A DNA stretch of 64,000 nucleotides. Source: JBFJKD01 sp041600415 (GTDB taxonomy: Bacteria > Pseudomonadota > Gammaproteobacteria > Pseudomonadales > Porticoccaceae). The notes under the pieces are model-generated. The model did no database searches, was not told where the DNA came from, and was given only the letters and a program-made list of their open reading frames with translations. The stretch's first letter is position 1, and each line of letters opens with the position of its first letter. Made by a program: the position numbers and the translations under genes. Below, piece after piece: positions 44,174 through 52,178 of the stretch. Location of the stretch: NCBI GenBank assembly GCA_041600415.1, contig JBFIKF010000003.1, forward strand, positions 248,001-312,000. The letters run 5' to 3'.

Positions 44174-44311
44174 AATGGGCTCCAGTAGCGGGTTGTGAGT
44201 TTGTAAAATTAAAAGGCAGACCCGATTGTCTGCTTATTATCCATTAGATTGGCTGGTCCACTATATCGGCGATTTTAATCTTGGCTGACTTGTCTGCTGC
44301 GCCTTCCGCGC

Positions 44312-44506
44312 GCGGCCCCGAAATTGATCGTCCATTGTTTTATTGTCCACCACCCGCTCGAACTCCATACTCGGGTCGAAGTTATAAATATATCAAGCTA
44401 AATCAAGATCGTTAACTAACGCCACGTTGGTCTCACCGTTTAAATTTGCCGCGTACTCCCTCGCACTACCTGAAAATCTCGAAGTGGATATAAATACACC
44501 ATTTTT
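44312..44506 (-). pseudogene. Mrr-like restriction endonuclease C-terminal remnant
   Basis: The minus-strand reading GVFISTSRFSGSAREYAANL, then VALVNDLDLA, then after an in-frame TGA (44395-44393) YIYNFDPSMEFERVVDNK resembles the end of Mrr/restriction-endonuclease domains (usual form GVFITTSxFSxxAxEYA ... LIDGxxLA). A stop also lies just upstream. Only about 65 codons remain, so the call is tentative. Confidence 0.55.
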
Positions 44507-44694
44507 TTATTGCAGGGTAAACCTCCTGCAATCTATTCGATAATAGAAAAACGGTGCTTTTTTTAGCAAAACCAGCAATTGACATATCCCAGAAAGAGCA
44601 ATCTCGCGTTCCTACTAGTCATTATGTGTTGTCCGTTTTATTCTAGAAATAACATCTGGGGGCAAATACGGCGCGATATGGTTCGTCTGTATGC
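44507..44694. other. A+T-rich spacer after the helicase gene
   Basis: About 190 bp, A+T-rich, between the Mrr-like remnant and the end of the helicase-peptidase gene. I see no gene or clear terminator. Confidence 0.35.
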
Positions 44695-47076
44695 TTATCC
44701 GATCACCGCCACCAACTCACCAATAACACACAATTCGCCCTCAGTATCCGCGTCAAACACAAGATTTCGATATATACCCGAGTATGAATCTGGCTTTAGT
44801 ACGACCTTAATATGTTGCCATTCGTCGTCAGTAGTATATTTTTCACTGGTATATAGTTTCACTGTATAAGTAGCACCGGTATCTTGGTCCTGAATATCGC
44901 GATGCTGTACAAGAACAATTTTATTATTCCTACTGCCAGCTGGGTTAGCTCTGAACAGGCACCAAGCACCGTTTGGGATACGTCTGTTCATTGAATCCCC
45001 CACAACTTTCGTCACAAAATGGTTTTTCTGCGGTCGAAACGAGCCTGGTAATTCTACCCATTCACATTCTTCAACCTGCTGCCAATTGCCAAATTCACCC
45101 GCGGCCACTTCAAGATCATACAATGGCACAGCGTTCTCGTACGGCTTAACTTCTTCTGGCTGCAGCCTTCGAAATGGTAAGGTATTTTGTTCTTGGACTG
45201 TTTGCTGCTCTCCTTGTTTTTCTGGCGCCAACGCTTTGAAGTAGGCATTTGTTTCTGGATCGGTGCAGTAGATATAACAGCCTTTTAGCCCTCGGGTCAT
45301 TAATGTTCTGTAGGTATTCTTGATAATGGTATCGGCGCGCTTTTTTGCAACTTCCGGTTGTTTCTTGAGTAGTGTTTTATAGCCTTTGACAGAGCTGTCC
45401 ATTTTGGAACGTTCTGTAGCATCTGTGACGATCTTCCCGTCACGCACAACAAAATCGGGGCCAATGATGACGCCGATATAGTCCAACTCCAGGCCCTGGC
45501 AGGTATGAATGCAGCCAATCTCAGTCACGGTTTCCGGTTTCATAATCCAGAGGCTGCCATCGGTATCAAGATTCCATTTCATGGAGAAGTTGTGACCTTT
45601 AAAAACGATGTCGTCCTGCGAGGAATCTTTTTTACTGACCCAATCCCAGCAATAACCGGCGACGAGCCGAGCTTTATTGTTGATACGATTTTTGGCTAAG
45701 ATGGTATCGCGCAGCTGATTGGGCGAGTCGAAGACGCGAAAGTCGTAGTCGATGCCTTCCAGGGTTTCGTTGGCGGTTTGCCTTATTCCTAATCCGTTAT
45801 CCACCCAGGCGAGGTAACCATCTGACCCGTTGCAACGGAACTGCGAGGCTAGTTCCAGTTCTTGGACTTTTGCGCCTAAATGCTCGGCCCACTTTCGAAT
45901 TTCCTGTTTGTCGCCGATATCTTTCCAAGTTACCCGTTGATCTTCGTCGATGAAAAACACACTGTGTTTAGAAGCTTTGATAAGTTCTTTAATTTGGTTT
46001 TCGCCCAAATTTTGGAACATGCCAGATTTTTCGTTGAGACGGTGGGCTTCGTCAACGACGAGCACGTCAAAAGTGTTTCGACCGGCGTTATGGTAGTTAC
46101 CTGATCCTTTGAATAGGTTATCGATATGGCTTTTGGTGTAGCTACCAGTGAGTTTGGATCGATACACTTCACGTGGTGCAGCGTTCTTAGTGACGTATTG
46201 AACTAACTTTTCCCGTCGGGTGAGTTCCACAAGCAGATTAATGGCCACGACAGATTTCCCAGTACCGGGTCCACCTTCGACGATGAGGACGTGTTTATTG
46301 TCGACTGTTGATTGTTCCGCAAGCTCTAATACGGTCTCAAACACGAGTTTTTGGTCGTCAATCATGATGAATTCGCGGTTGCCCTGCATGAGGGAAACCA
46401 GGGTATCCGCCAAATTTTTTGAGGGCTTTATTTTGCCATTGTCGATGCGATACATAATGTTATCAGTATCGCCATATTTAACGTATTGTTTGATAAAGTC
46501 TTGAAGACGTTTCGTGTCATTTTTTAGAAACGACGGTGCTTTTTCTGTATGCTCATGATAGAAAGAATGATTAATAACATCATAGTCTTCACAGTTATGA
46601 AGATAGGCGCACGGTTTGAGCGTAATATTTTCTTCCCTTACAGTCTCGTTAAAATCGCACATTAGTGCCGCATAGGTCCATGCTTGGTATGAAGGGTGGT
46701 TAACTTCTCTCACGCCCTTTCCTATAAAGGTTTCAACGATAGCGTCTTTGCTAGTTCGTTTCACTTCCGCCCATTGCTTGAGTTCAACAATAACTGCTGT
46801 ATCAGCTTTACACTCATTCTTACCGGTAAGAATGAAATCGATACGATTCGATGTTTGCGGAATTTTGTATTCGATAGACACTCCTGCGTCTCCAGGAATA
46901 TCTTTATCGCCAACGATGTTGTTCATATACAGCATGGAATTTTTCCATGAATCTATTTCTTGCTTAGATGTCGTGCGACCCAGCTTTTCTCGAAATTTAA
47001 CCAATATTTTATCGGCGATAGCATTTGTATTGACATCGTTTATAAACTCTAATTTTGTTGCCGAGTAAACGATCAT
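44695..47076 (-). CDS. Nuclease-DUF2075 helicase-S24 peptidase fusion protein
   Basis: A 793-residue cytoplasmic protein with three modules. Residues 1-200: PD-(D/E)XK-like nuclease with D80 (RIDFILTG) and E98-L-K100 (VIVELKQW). Residues 230-620: superfamily 1-like DUF2075 helicase/ATPase with Walker A GGPGTGKS (K274), Walker B DEAH (342-345), FIDEDQRVTW, ASQFRCNGSDGYLAWV and IHTCQGLELDYIGV. Residues 645-793: LexA/UmuD-type S24 domain with S695 (VGDSMNRRIP) and K740 (TVKLYT), preceded by VAAGEFG with A659-G660. The A-G to Ser spacing equals that of LexA and UmuD, so self-cleavage is plausible. There is no helix-turn-helix. The gene is more A+T-rich than the core genome, implying transfer. Role: probably phage defence or DNA-damage response; that is inference. 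Confidence 0.85.
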   Translation of the reverse strand: MIVYSATKLEFINDVNTNAIADKILVKFREKLGRTTSKQEIDSWKNSMLYMNNIVGDKDIPGDAGVSIEYKIPQTSNRIDFILTGKNECKADTAVIVELKQWAEVKRTSKDAIVETFIGKGVREVNHPSYQAWTYAALMCDFNETVREENITLKPCAYLHNCEDYDVINHSFYHEHTEKAPSFLKNDTKRLQDFIKQYVKYGDTDNIMYRIDNGKIKPSKNLADTLVSLMQGNREFIMIDDQKLVFETVLELAEQSTVDNKHVLIVEGGPGTGKSVVAINLLVELTRREKLVQYVTKNAAPREVYRSKLTGSYTKSHIDNLFKGSGNYHNAGRNTFDVLVVDEAHRLNEKSGMFQNLGENQIKELIKASKHSVFFIDEDQRVTWKDIGDKQEIRKWAEHLGAKVQELELASQFRCNGSDGYLAWVDNGLGIRQTANETLEGIDYDFRVFDSPNQLRDTILAKNRINNKARLVAGYCWDWVSKKDSSQDDIVFKGHNFSMKWNLDTDGSLWIMKPETVTEIGCIHTCQGLELDYIGVIIGPDFVVRDGKIVTDATERSKMDSSVKGYKTLLKKQPEVAKKRADTIIKNTYRTLMTRGLKGCYIYCTDPETNAYFKALAPEKQGEQQTVQEQNTLPFRRLQPEEVKPYENAVPLYDLEVAAGEFGNWQQVEECEWVELPGSFRPQKNHFVTKVVGDSMNRRIPNGAWCLFRANPAGSRNNKIVLVQHRDIQDQDTGATYTVKLYTSEKYTTDDEWQHIKVVLKPDSYSGIYRNLVFDADTEGELCVIGELVAVIG

Positions 47077-47586
47077 TTGTTTTTCAATACTCCCGAGCCA
47101 TTCCTGTTCATAACAAACCTTTATTTCAACGTTAAAGGAGTTTTGTCAAACACCTTTGCCAGCGGTGTCAGGCCGCTTGCTGGCGGGGTGCCGCTGCGAA
47201 ACTTGCTGGTACACACCAATATTTTGTCAAACTCATGTGTAACGGCTTTGTGTTGGCGCTAACAAAAGGCCACAAAATGATACGGCACTTTCCTGGCCGT
47301 AAATTCTGCGTTTTATCATATAGGTCGGCGATGTCATTCCGTGGACTCTGGTTATTTTGCCCTTGATCTGTCAGGCCCGCATTGCGGTTACGTTGGCCGG
47401 AAGTATACCCCGAAAGACGCCTTTTGCAGCCCTGTTGCGGGCCCAGATTTGTGCCGGCTGTATGCTGGTCTGGCACCTGTTATCTCGCCTTGATTAACCC
47501 GCGCCCGTCGGCGCATACTGTTCCCCATCGCCGATTTAATCCACCACTTGCGGGCGATTCATAAATGCCGCTAAAGAGAGGTTGTT
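47077..47586. other. Upstream region of the helicase-peptidase gene
   Basis: About 510 bp without a credible gene. The 11-bp sequence TTTTGTCAAAC occurs twice, at 47141-47151 and 47222-47232; on the minus strand each copy contains TTGACA, a perfect -35 hexamer. The rest, up to 47586, shows nothing I recognise. No repeat of the tRNA-Phe 3' end was found that could mark the far border of the island. Confidence 0.45.
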
Positions 47587-47964
47587 ATGTCTACGCTTAA
47601 CCCTGCACCGTTCCCGCCGTTTATTGAAGCCCAGTACGCCAACCCCCGGCTACCGGTTTTTCTAAAATGCATGCTGTATAACCAGATTCGCATCGACGTG
47701 GCCCCCGCCCTGTTGCGGGAGGCGGACTGGCTGGCGCGGGTTAAACGTTTGATAGCGGCCCATTATCGGGATTGGGCGTCGGTCCACCATGAATCAATGC
47801 TGGCGCTGGAGTCCTACTCGCTGTTTGTGGCAGACGGGTGCTCGCTGACGTTTGCGGTGCTGCCGGGCGGTACTGACGACGGGGTAACGCTAAGCGTGCA
47901 GGCCATCCACCAGGCTGCGCCGGCAAACCCTTCCTTTAACGGCGGTTGCCTGGTACTAGACTGA
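47587..47964 (+). CDS. Hypothetical protein
   Basis: A 125-residue protein I do not recognise. It has no signal peptide or membrane helix; FIEAQYANPRLPVFLKCMLY and WLARVKRLIAAHYRDW suggest helices, and the C-terminal half is small-residue-rich. ATG 47587 has AGAGAGG upstream. Codon use looks like that of the core genes, so it is probably real. It is convergent with the YeeN-type gene, 17 bp between the stops. Confidence 0.55.
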   Translation: MSTLNPAPFPPFIEAQYANPRLPVFLKCMLYNQIRIDVAPALLREADWLARVKRLIAAHYRDWASVHHESMLALESYSLFVADGCSLTFAVLPGGTDDGVTLSVQAIHQAAPANPSFNGGCLVLD

Positions 47965-47981
47965 CAGGCCCGGCCGTGCTT

Positions 47982-48698
47982 TTATAGGGCGACGTTGTGG
48001 TACACCTGCTGCACGTCGTCCAGGTCGTCGAGCATGGCCAGGAATTTCTCGAACAGGGCGAGGTCGTCACCACCGAGAGTGGTGTAGTCCCGGGGGATAA
48101 ACTGGATTTCGTCTACGTCGAATTCGATCTCGCCGCAGCAATCGAGCAGGGCCTGTTTGGCTTTGAAGTAGTCGGTGTGGGTGGCGAACACGGAAATTTT
48201 GCCGTCTTCGTTTTCGATATCGGTGACGTCCACATCGGCTTCCATCAGCGCTTCGAGCACGGCTTCTTCGTTGTCGTGGTTAAACACAAAGATGGCGAGG
48301 TGGTCGAACAGGTGGCTGACGGCGCCCGGGGTGCCGATTTTACATTTGGTTTTGGTAAAGGCCTGGCGCACATCGCCGAAGGTGCGGTTGGGGTTGTCGG
48401 TGAGACAGTCGATGATGGCCATGCTGCCGCCGGGGCCGTAACCTTCGTAGCGCGCGGGGGAATAGTCTTCGCCGCCTGCGCCTTTGGCTTTGTCGATGGC
48501 CTTGTCGATGACATGGGCCGGCACCTGATCTTTTTTGGCGCGCTCGATGAGGTTGCGCAGGGCCAGGTTGGCGCTGGGGTCCACGCCGCCAGATTTGGCG
48601 CTGACATAGATTTCCCGGCCATAACGGCTGTACACCCTGGCTTTCATGTCAGAGGTTTTGGCCATGGAGTCTTTGCGGTTTTGGTACGCCCTGCCCAT
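47982..48698 (-). CDS. yeeN: YebC/PmpR family protein, YeeN type
   Basis: A 238-residue YebC-family protein (translation factor/regulator). MGRAYQNRKDSMAKTSDMKA, then REIYVSAKSGGVDPSANLAL and VIDKAIDKAKG match, and the end DDVQQVYHNVAL is typical. Short gaps and the N-terminus resemble E. coli YeeN more than YebC. Recent work ties the family to relief of ribosome stalling. Single gene. Confidence 0.9.
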   Translation of the reverse strand: MGRAYQNRKDSMAKTSDMKARVYSRYGREIYVSAKSGGVDPSANLALRNLIERAKKDQVPAHVIDKAIDKAKGAGGEDYSPARYEGYGPGGSMAIIDCLTDNPNRTFGDVRQAFTKTKCKIGTPGAVSHLFDHLAIFVFNHDNEEAVLEALMEADVDVTDIENEDGKISVFATHTDYFKAKQALLDCCGEIEFDVDEIQFIPRDYTTLGGDDLALFEKFLAMLDDLDDVQQVYHNVAL

Positions 48699-48972
48699 AC
48701 GCTTACGGTTCCCGATGATTACAGGGGCGGGATTTTACTGATAACTATCGACTTAAGGAATGGACTACTCAAGGGAATGGCCATTTAAACAAGCAGGGGC
48801 CAACGGCAAATGGACTCCGGAACGGCTCGCGAGGCGACGCGCCAAGACCCGGAGCGGAGGGTCACGGCGCTGCTGATTACTACCCTGGCAGTGCACGATT
48901 ATGTCGAACCCTCTATTGCGAACAAGCAGTAGTTCACCGGCCCGTATCGCGCCGCGCCAGGACGCGGCGGGA

Positions 48973-49740
48973 TTACATTTCCATCGGTACTTTAAAGTGC
49001 TGGGCCAGTATTCGGTCGCGATGGGCAATCAGGATCGGGTCGACGGCGCTGCGCACGCTTTCCGGCATGGTGGTAAACCGCGGGCGCGCCTGTTCCGGCA
49101 TGGGGCATTGCTCGGGCGGCAACAAATTAAACAGCATGGAAAACGCAGTCCAGTAAAAATCGACGGCGCTCAGGCTGTTGCCCACAAAGTAGTCGCTGCC
49201 CGCGCGCTGTTGCGCTTTGAGGCGATCGGCAAGGAGCTGGAGGGTGGCCACCTGGCGCTCGTCGGCACGGGCCACGTCTTCCTCGGTGGAGCCGTATCTT
49301 TTGGCCATGAGTATGTACCCTTCTGGCGCCTGACCGGACGCCACCATGGGTGCAAACATGCTCAGGCGCCGGTTCCAGGCCAGACCCAGTTGTCCGCAAA
49401 TTTCATAGGACAGACCAAGCACCAGGGCGCGCTCTTCCCGCCCTTCCGGGAGCAGGGGTTTATGGGGGGCGAGGCGTTCCAGCAGTAACAGTATGTCGTC
49501 CCACCGATCGACGGGTGCTTCGTCGTTCCAGGCGACGATGGGCGCGCCGTTGTTATTGCCGGTCCAGGCAATGAATTCCGCGTTGTCGCCACCCCCTTCC
49601 CAGGGCGCGGCGGTGTAGCTCAGGCCCTTGTACTCCATCATGGCTTTGGCGGCCTGGCCCCAGGGGCTCGGCATATGTTGCACCAGGACGATGCGCAGGC
49701 CTTCGCCGTTGATAACTTCTTTCGGACTGACGTATTTCAT
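48973..49740 (-). CDS. Glutathione S-transferase-like protein
   Basis: A 255-residue protein. The N-terminal thioredoxin-like half has RIVLVQHMPSPWGQAAKAMM, GAPIVAWNDEAPVDRWDDIL (the cis-Pro and acidic residue of GST G-site); the C-terminal half is helical with GNSLSAVDFYWTAF. It would bind glutathione, but the catalytic Cys/Ser/Tyr is not obvious and the substrate is unknown. Single gene. Confidence 0.78.
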   Translation of the reverse strand: MKYVSPKEVINGEGLRIVLVQHMPSPWGQAAKAMMEYKGLSYTAAPWEGGGDNAEFIAWTGNNNGAPIVAWNDEAPVDRWDDILLLLERLAPHKPLLPEGREERALVLGLSYEICGQLGLAWNRRLSMFAPMVASGQAPEGYILMAKRYGSTEEDVARADERQVATLQLLADRLKAQQRAGSDYFVGNSLSAVDFYWTAFSMLFNLLPPEQCPMPEQARPRFTTMPESVRSAVDPILIAHRDRILAQHFKVPMEM

Positions 49741-49880
49741 AATCCCAACCTGTATGAGTGAGTGTTTGAATTTGCGAACTGTTGCACTTGACCCCGGCTA
49801 GCCTACGCGACTAGTGCTGTGGCGCACAGACGCTGGCGGTTGATCGGGTCCTGCATTTTCGCCAAAGAACTGTGCAAATT

Positions 49881-51032
49881 TCATAGGCCGTTCCCATTGG
49901 GGATGAAAATCTCCAGGTATTCGCGAAACCCGTAGCTCTGATTACGCCCTCTTTTAGTTAACTTGTGCAGGACGCCATGACTGACAAAGTCTTTTACCAG
50001 CGCTGCGGTGGTGTTGTGCGGCAAATTCAGCAGATCTGCGACATTGTTTATGGTAAGCACTGGCGTCTGGTAAAGATGCTGCATGAGTCGTTGCGCGTTA
50101 TTTTGGCGTCGCGTGCTGAACATTGGCAACACTTGTGTATCCATCCTGTGCTTGAGAATGAGGATATCTTTGAACACCTGAATAGAGTTCTGCGCAGTCT
50201 CCTTGACGCCATGCAGGAAGAATATAAGCCACGGTTTGAGTTGATTTGCTTCTCTAACTGCCATAAGGCGATCAACATATTGCGTTTTATGGCGTTCAAA
50301 ATAGTCGGATAAATACAGTGCCGGTTTATGCAGAAGTCCAAAGCTGGCGAAGTAGAGCGCGATCATCAGTCGCCCAAGCCGGCCATTACCGTCGAGAAAA
50401 GGATGGATGGTTTCAAACTGGTAGTGTGCGATAGCGATCTTGATCAGGTGGGGCACCTGCAATTGGTCGTTGTGAATAAACTTTTCCAGATCGCTCATTA
50501 ACGCGGGCACTTCTTCATGGTGTGGTGGTACGAAGGCCGCGTTTTTCAAACTGACACCGATCCAGTTCTGGCTACTGCGAAATTCGCCCGGCAGTTTTTT
50601 ATCGCCGCGCACACCTTGCATCAAAATTTGGTGGGTTTCCTTGAGCAGACGACTCCCGAGCGGCAATTCATTCAGGCGGGTAATAGCCGTGTTGAGGGCC
50701 TGCGTATAATTTTGTACTTCTCGCCAGTCGTCGCGTTTTTCCGGGGCAATGTCCTGCTCAGCGAGCAACGCTTCTTCCATATTGGTCTGCGTCCCTTCGA
50801 TACGGGAGGACTGCGTCGCTTCCTTGGCAATGTGCATGCGGATAAAAAAATCTACATTGGGAACCAGTTGCGCGAAGGCATTGAGTTCGCCCAGGGCCCG
50901 GTCGGCTTCGCTGAGCAAGTTTTGCACTTCCCCATCCGAAATTTCCCACCCGTGATTGATTGGCTCAGGCGCAAAGCTTTTGTACTGATACTGCTGCCGG
51001 TAGGTACCAGATTTGTAGTCGTCGAGGTTCAT
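49881..51032 (-). CDS. Fic-domain protein (class II, N-terminal inhibitory helix)
   Basis: A 383-residue putative AMP-transferase. Fic core HPFLDGNGRLGR at 210-221 has all catalytic residues. The inhibitory motif (S/T)xxxE(G/N) is present as SSRIEG at 75-80, so the enzyme should be self-inhibited. The C-terminus (about 305-370) is a winged helix: PVLTINNVADLLNLPHNTTA. ATG 51032 has GGAGAC just upstream; an earlier TTG at 51053 is less likely. Possible operators lie in front. The target is unknown. Confidence 0.9.
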   Translation of the reverse strand: MNLDDYKSGTYRQQYQYKSFAPEPINHGWEISDGEVQNLLSEADRALGELNAFAQLVPNVDFFIRMHIAKEATQSSRIEGTQTNMEEALLAEQDIAPEKRDDWREVQNYTQALNTAITRLNELPLGSRLLKETHQILMQGVRGDKKLPGEFRSSQNWIGVSLKNAAFVPPHHEEVPALMSDLEKFIHNDQLQVPHLIKIAIAHYQFETIHPFLDGNGRLGRLMIALYFASFGLLHKPALYLSDYFERHKTQYVDRLMAVREANQLKPWLIFFLHGVKETAQNSIQVFKDILILKHRMDTQVLPMFSTRRQNNAQRLMQHLYQTPVLTINNVADLLNLPHNTTAALVKDFVSHGVLHKLTKRGRNQSYGFREYLEIFIPNGNGL

Positions 51033-51049
51033 TCTGTCTCCGAAACTAC

Positions 51050-51135
51050 CCAAGTTTTAGATATTTGCTGAAGATAATATCGGAAACTTAACCTGTCAGT
51101 ACATTTATGTCAAATACTATCCATGTTTTGGATAT
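51050..51135 (-). promoter_or_regulatory. Repeated operator-like sites and -35 box before fic
   Basis: Two near-identical 15-mers, CCAAGTTTTAGATAT (51050-51064) and CCATGTTTTGGATAT (51121-51135), lie 71 bp apart. The right one is within ATCCA-N5-TGGAT, a palindrome. Between them on the minus strand is a perfect -35 TTGACA (51113-51108); the matching -10 is weak. The winged helix of the Fic protein is a candidate binder. Confidence 0.5.
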
Positions 51136-51247
51136 AAATAAATTTTTATGTCGAATTCCGCTGCTGAGCAGTTTAGATGCCCACGCCCACCGCACACCCC
51201 CGCAGTAACTGACAAGCACCGGGTTAGCGGGATGGATTAACAACCCA

Positions 51248-52045
51248 CTAGCCAGCGATGGTTTGCCCGCCGTCGATGATCAGGGTCTGCCCAGTCATAA
51301 AGCTACCGGCCGCTGAAGCCAGGAACACGGTGGCCCCGGCGATTTCTTCGGGGCTGCCGATGCGGCGCAGGGGTGCGCGGTCGGTGGATATTTTCAGGTA
51401 GGCGGGATCGTCCCACAGGGCTTTGGCGAAATCGGTTTTGATCAGGCCCGGGGCGATGGCGTTGGCGCGAATGTTATCCGGCCCGAATTCCACGGCGATG
51501 TTGCGCGCCAGGGCCATGTCGGCGGCTTTGGAGATGCCGTAGGCGCCGAGTACGGCGGTACCTTTCACGCCGCCGATGGAGGAGATAATAATGATCACGC
51601 CGTCTCTGCGGGCCTGCATTTCGGGGATCACCATGGCGCTCAGCCAGTGGTTGGACTTGATATTGTTGGCCAGGATTTTGTCGAACTGGTCGTCGCTGAT
51701 GCCAGTCATGGTGCCGTAGTAGGGGTTGCTGGCGGCGTTGCATACCAGAATATCGATTTTGCCAAACCGCGCGCGGGTTTTGGCCACCAGTTGTTCCAGT
51801 TCTTCTTTGTGGGAAATGTTGGCGGCAATGGCGGCGGCCTGCCCCTGGGCCTGACCTGCGGTGCGCGGGCTGTCCTGCACCAACTGGTTGATGCTGGCGG
51901 CCACCTCCTCGCAGACGTCGGCTTTGCGGCTGGAGACCACGACGCTGGCGCCGTGCAGGGCCATTTGTTCGGCAATGGCTTTACCGATACCTTTGGTGGA
52001 GCCGGTAATAACGGCGACTTTGCCGCTGAGGTCAAACAGATCCAT
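51248..52045 (-). CDS. Short-chain dehydrogenase/reductase (canonical)
   Basis: A 265-residue SDR with all motifs: TGSTKGIGKA (cofactor loop), CNAASN in place of NNAG, the serine of IISSIGGV, YGISK (catalytic Tyr and Lys) and IAPGLIKTDFA. It ends with GQTLIIDGGQ. NAD(P)H-dependent oxidoreductase of unknown substrate. It is divergent from the acyl-CoA synthetase gene, about 130 bp apart; the two may belong to one lipid pathway. Confidence 0.9.
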   Translation of the reverse strand: MDLFDLSGKVAVITGSTKGIGKAIAEQMALHGASVVVSSRKADVCEEVAASINQLVQDSPRTAGQAQGQAAAIAANISHKEELEQLVAKTRARFGKIDILVCNAASNPYYGTMTGISDDQFDKILANNIKSNHWLSAMVIPEMQARRDGVIIIISSIGGVKGTAVLGAYGISKAADMALARNIAVEFGPDNIRANAIAPGLIKTDFAKALWDDPAYLKISTDRAPLRRIGSPEEIAGATVFLASAAGSFMTGQTLIIDGGQTIAG

Positions 52046-52178
52046 GATGTCTCCCGCAAATGCGTAGTGATGGTATGGCCGGCCCGATGAGGGTAGTCAA
52101 TGCCGCTGCCTGTTTTAGAAAGGGACGATTCTAATCTATTATGGGGGATGTATTCCTGTTGATCATAAGAGCGCCGCT

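Noticed and set aside
47240..47285. attC-like integron site (GGCGCTAACAAAAGGCC)
   Set aside because: Only one short partial match, no second arm with integron-type boxes, no integrase of that type or cassette array nearby.
47168..47476. 102-codon minus-strand ORF upstream of the helicase gene
   Set aside because: No recognisable motif, composition unlike a real protein, no good start signal.
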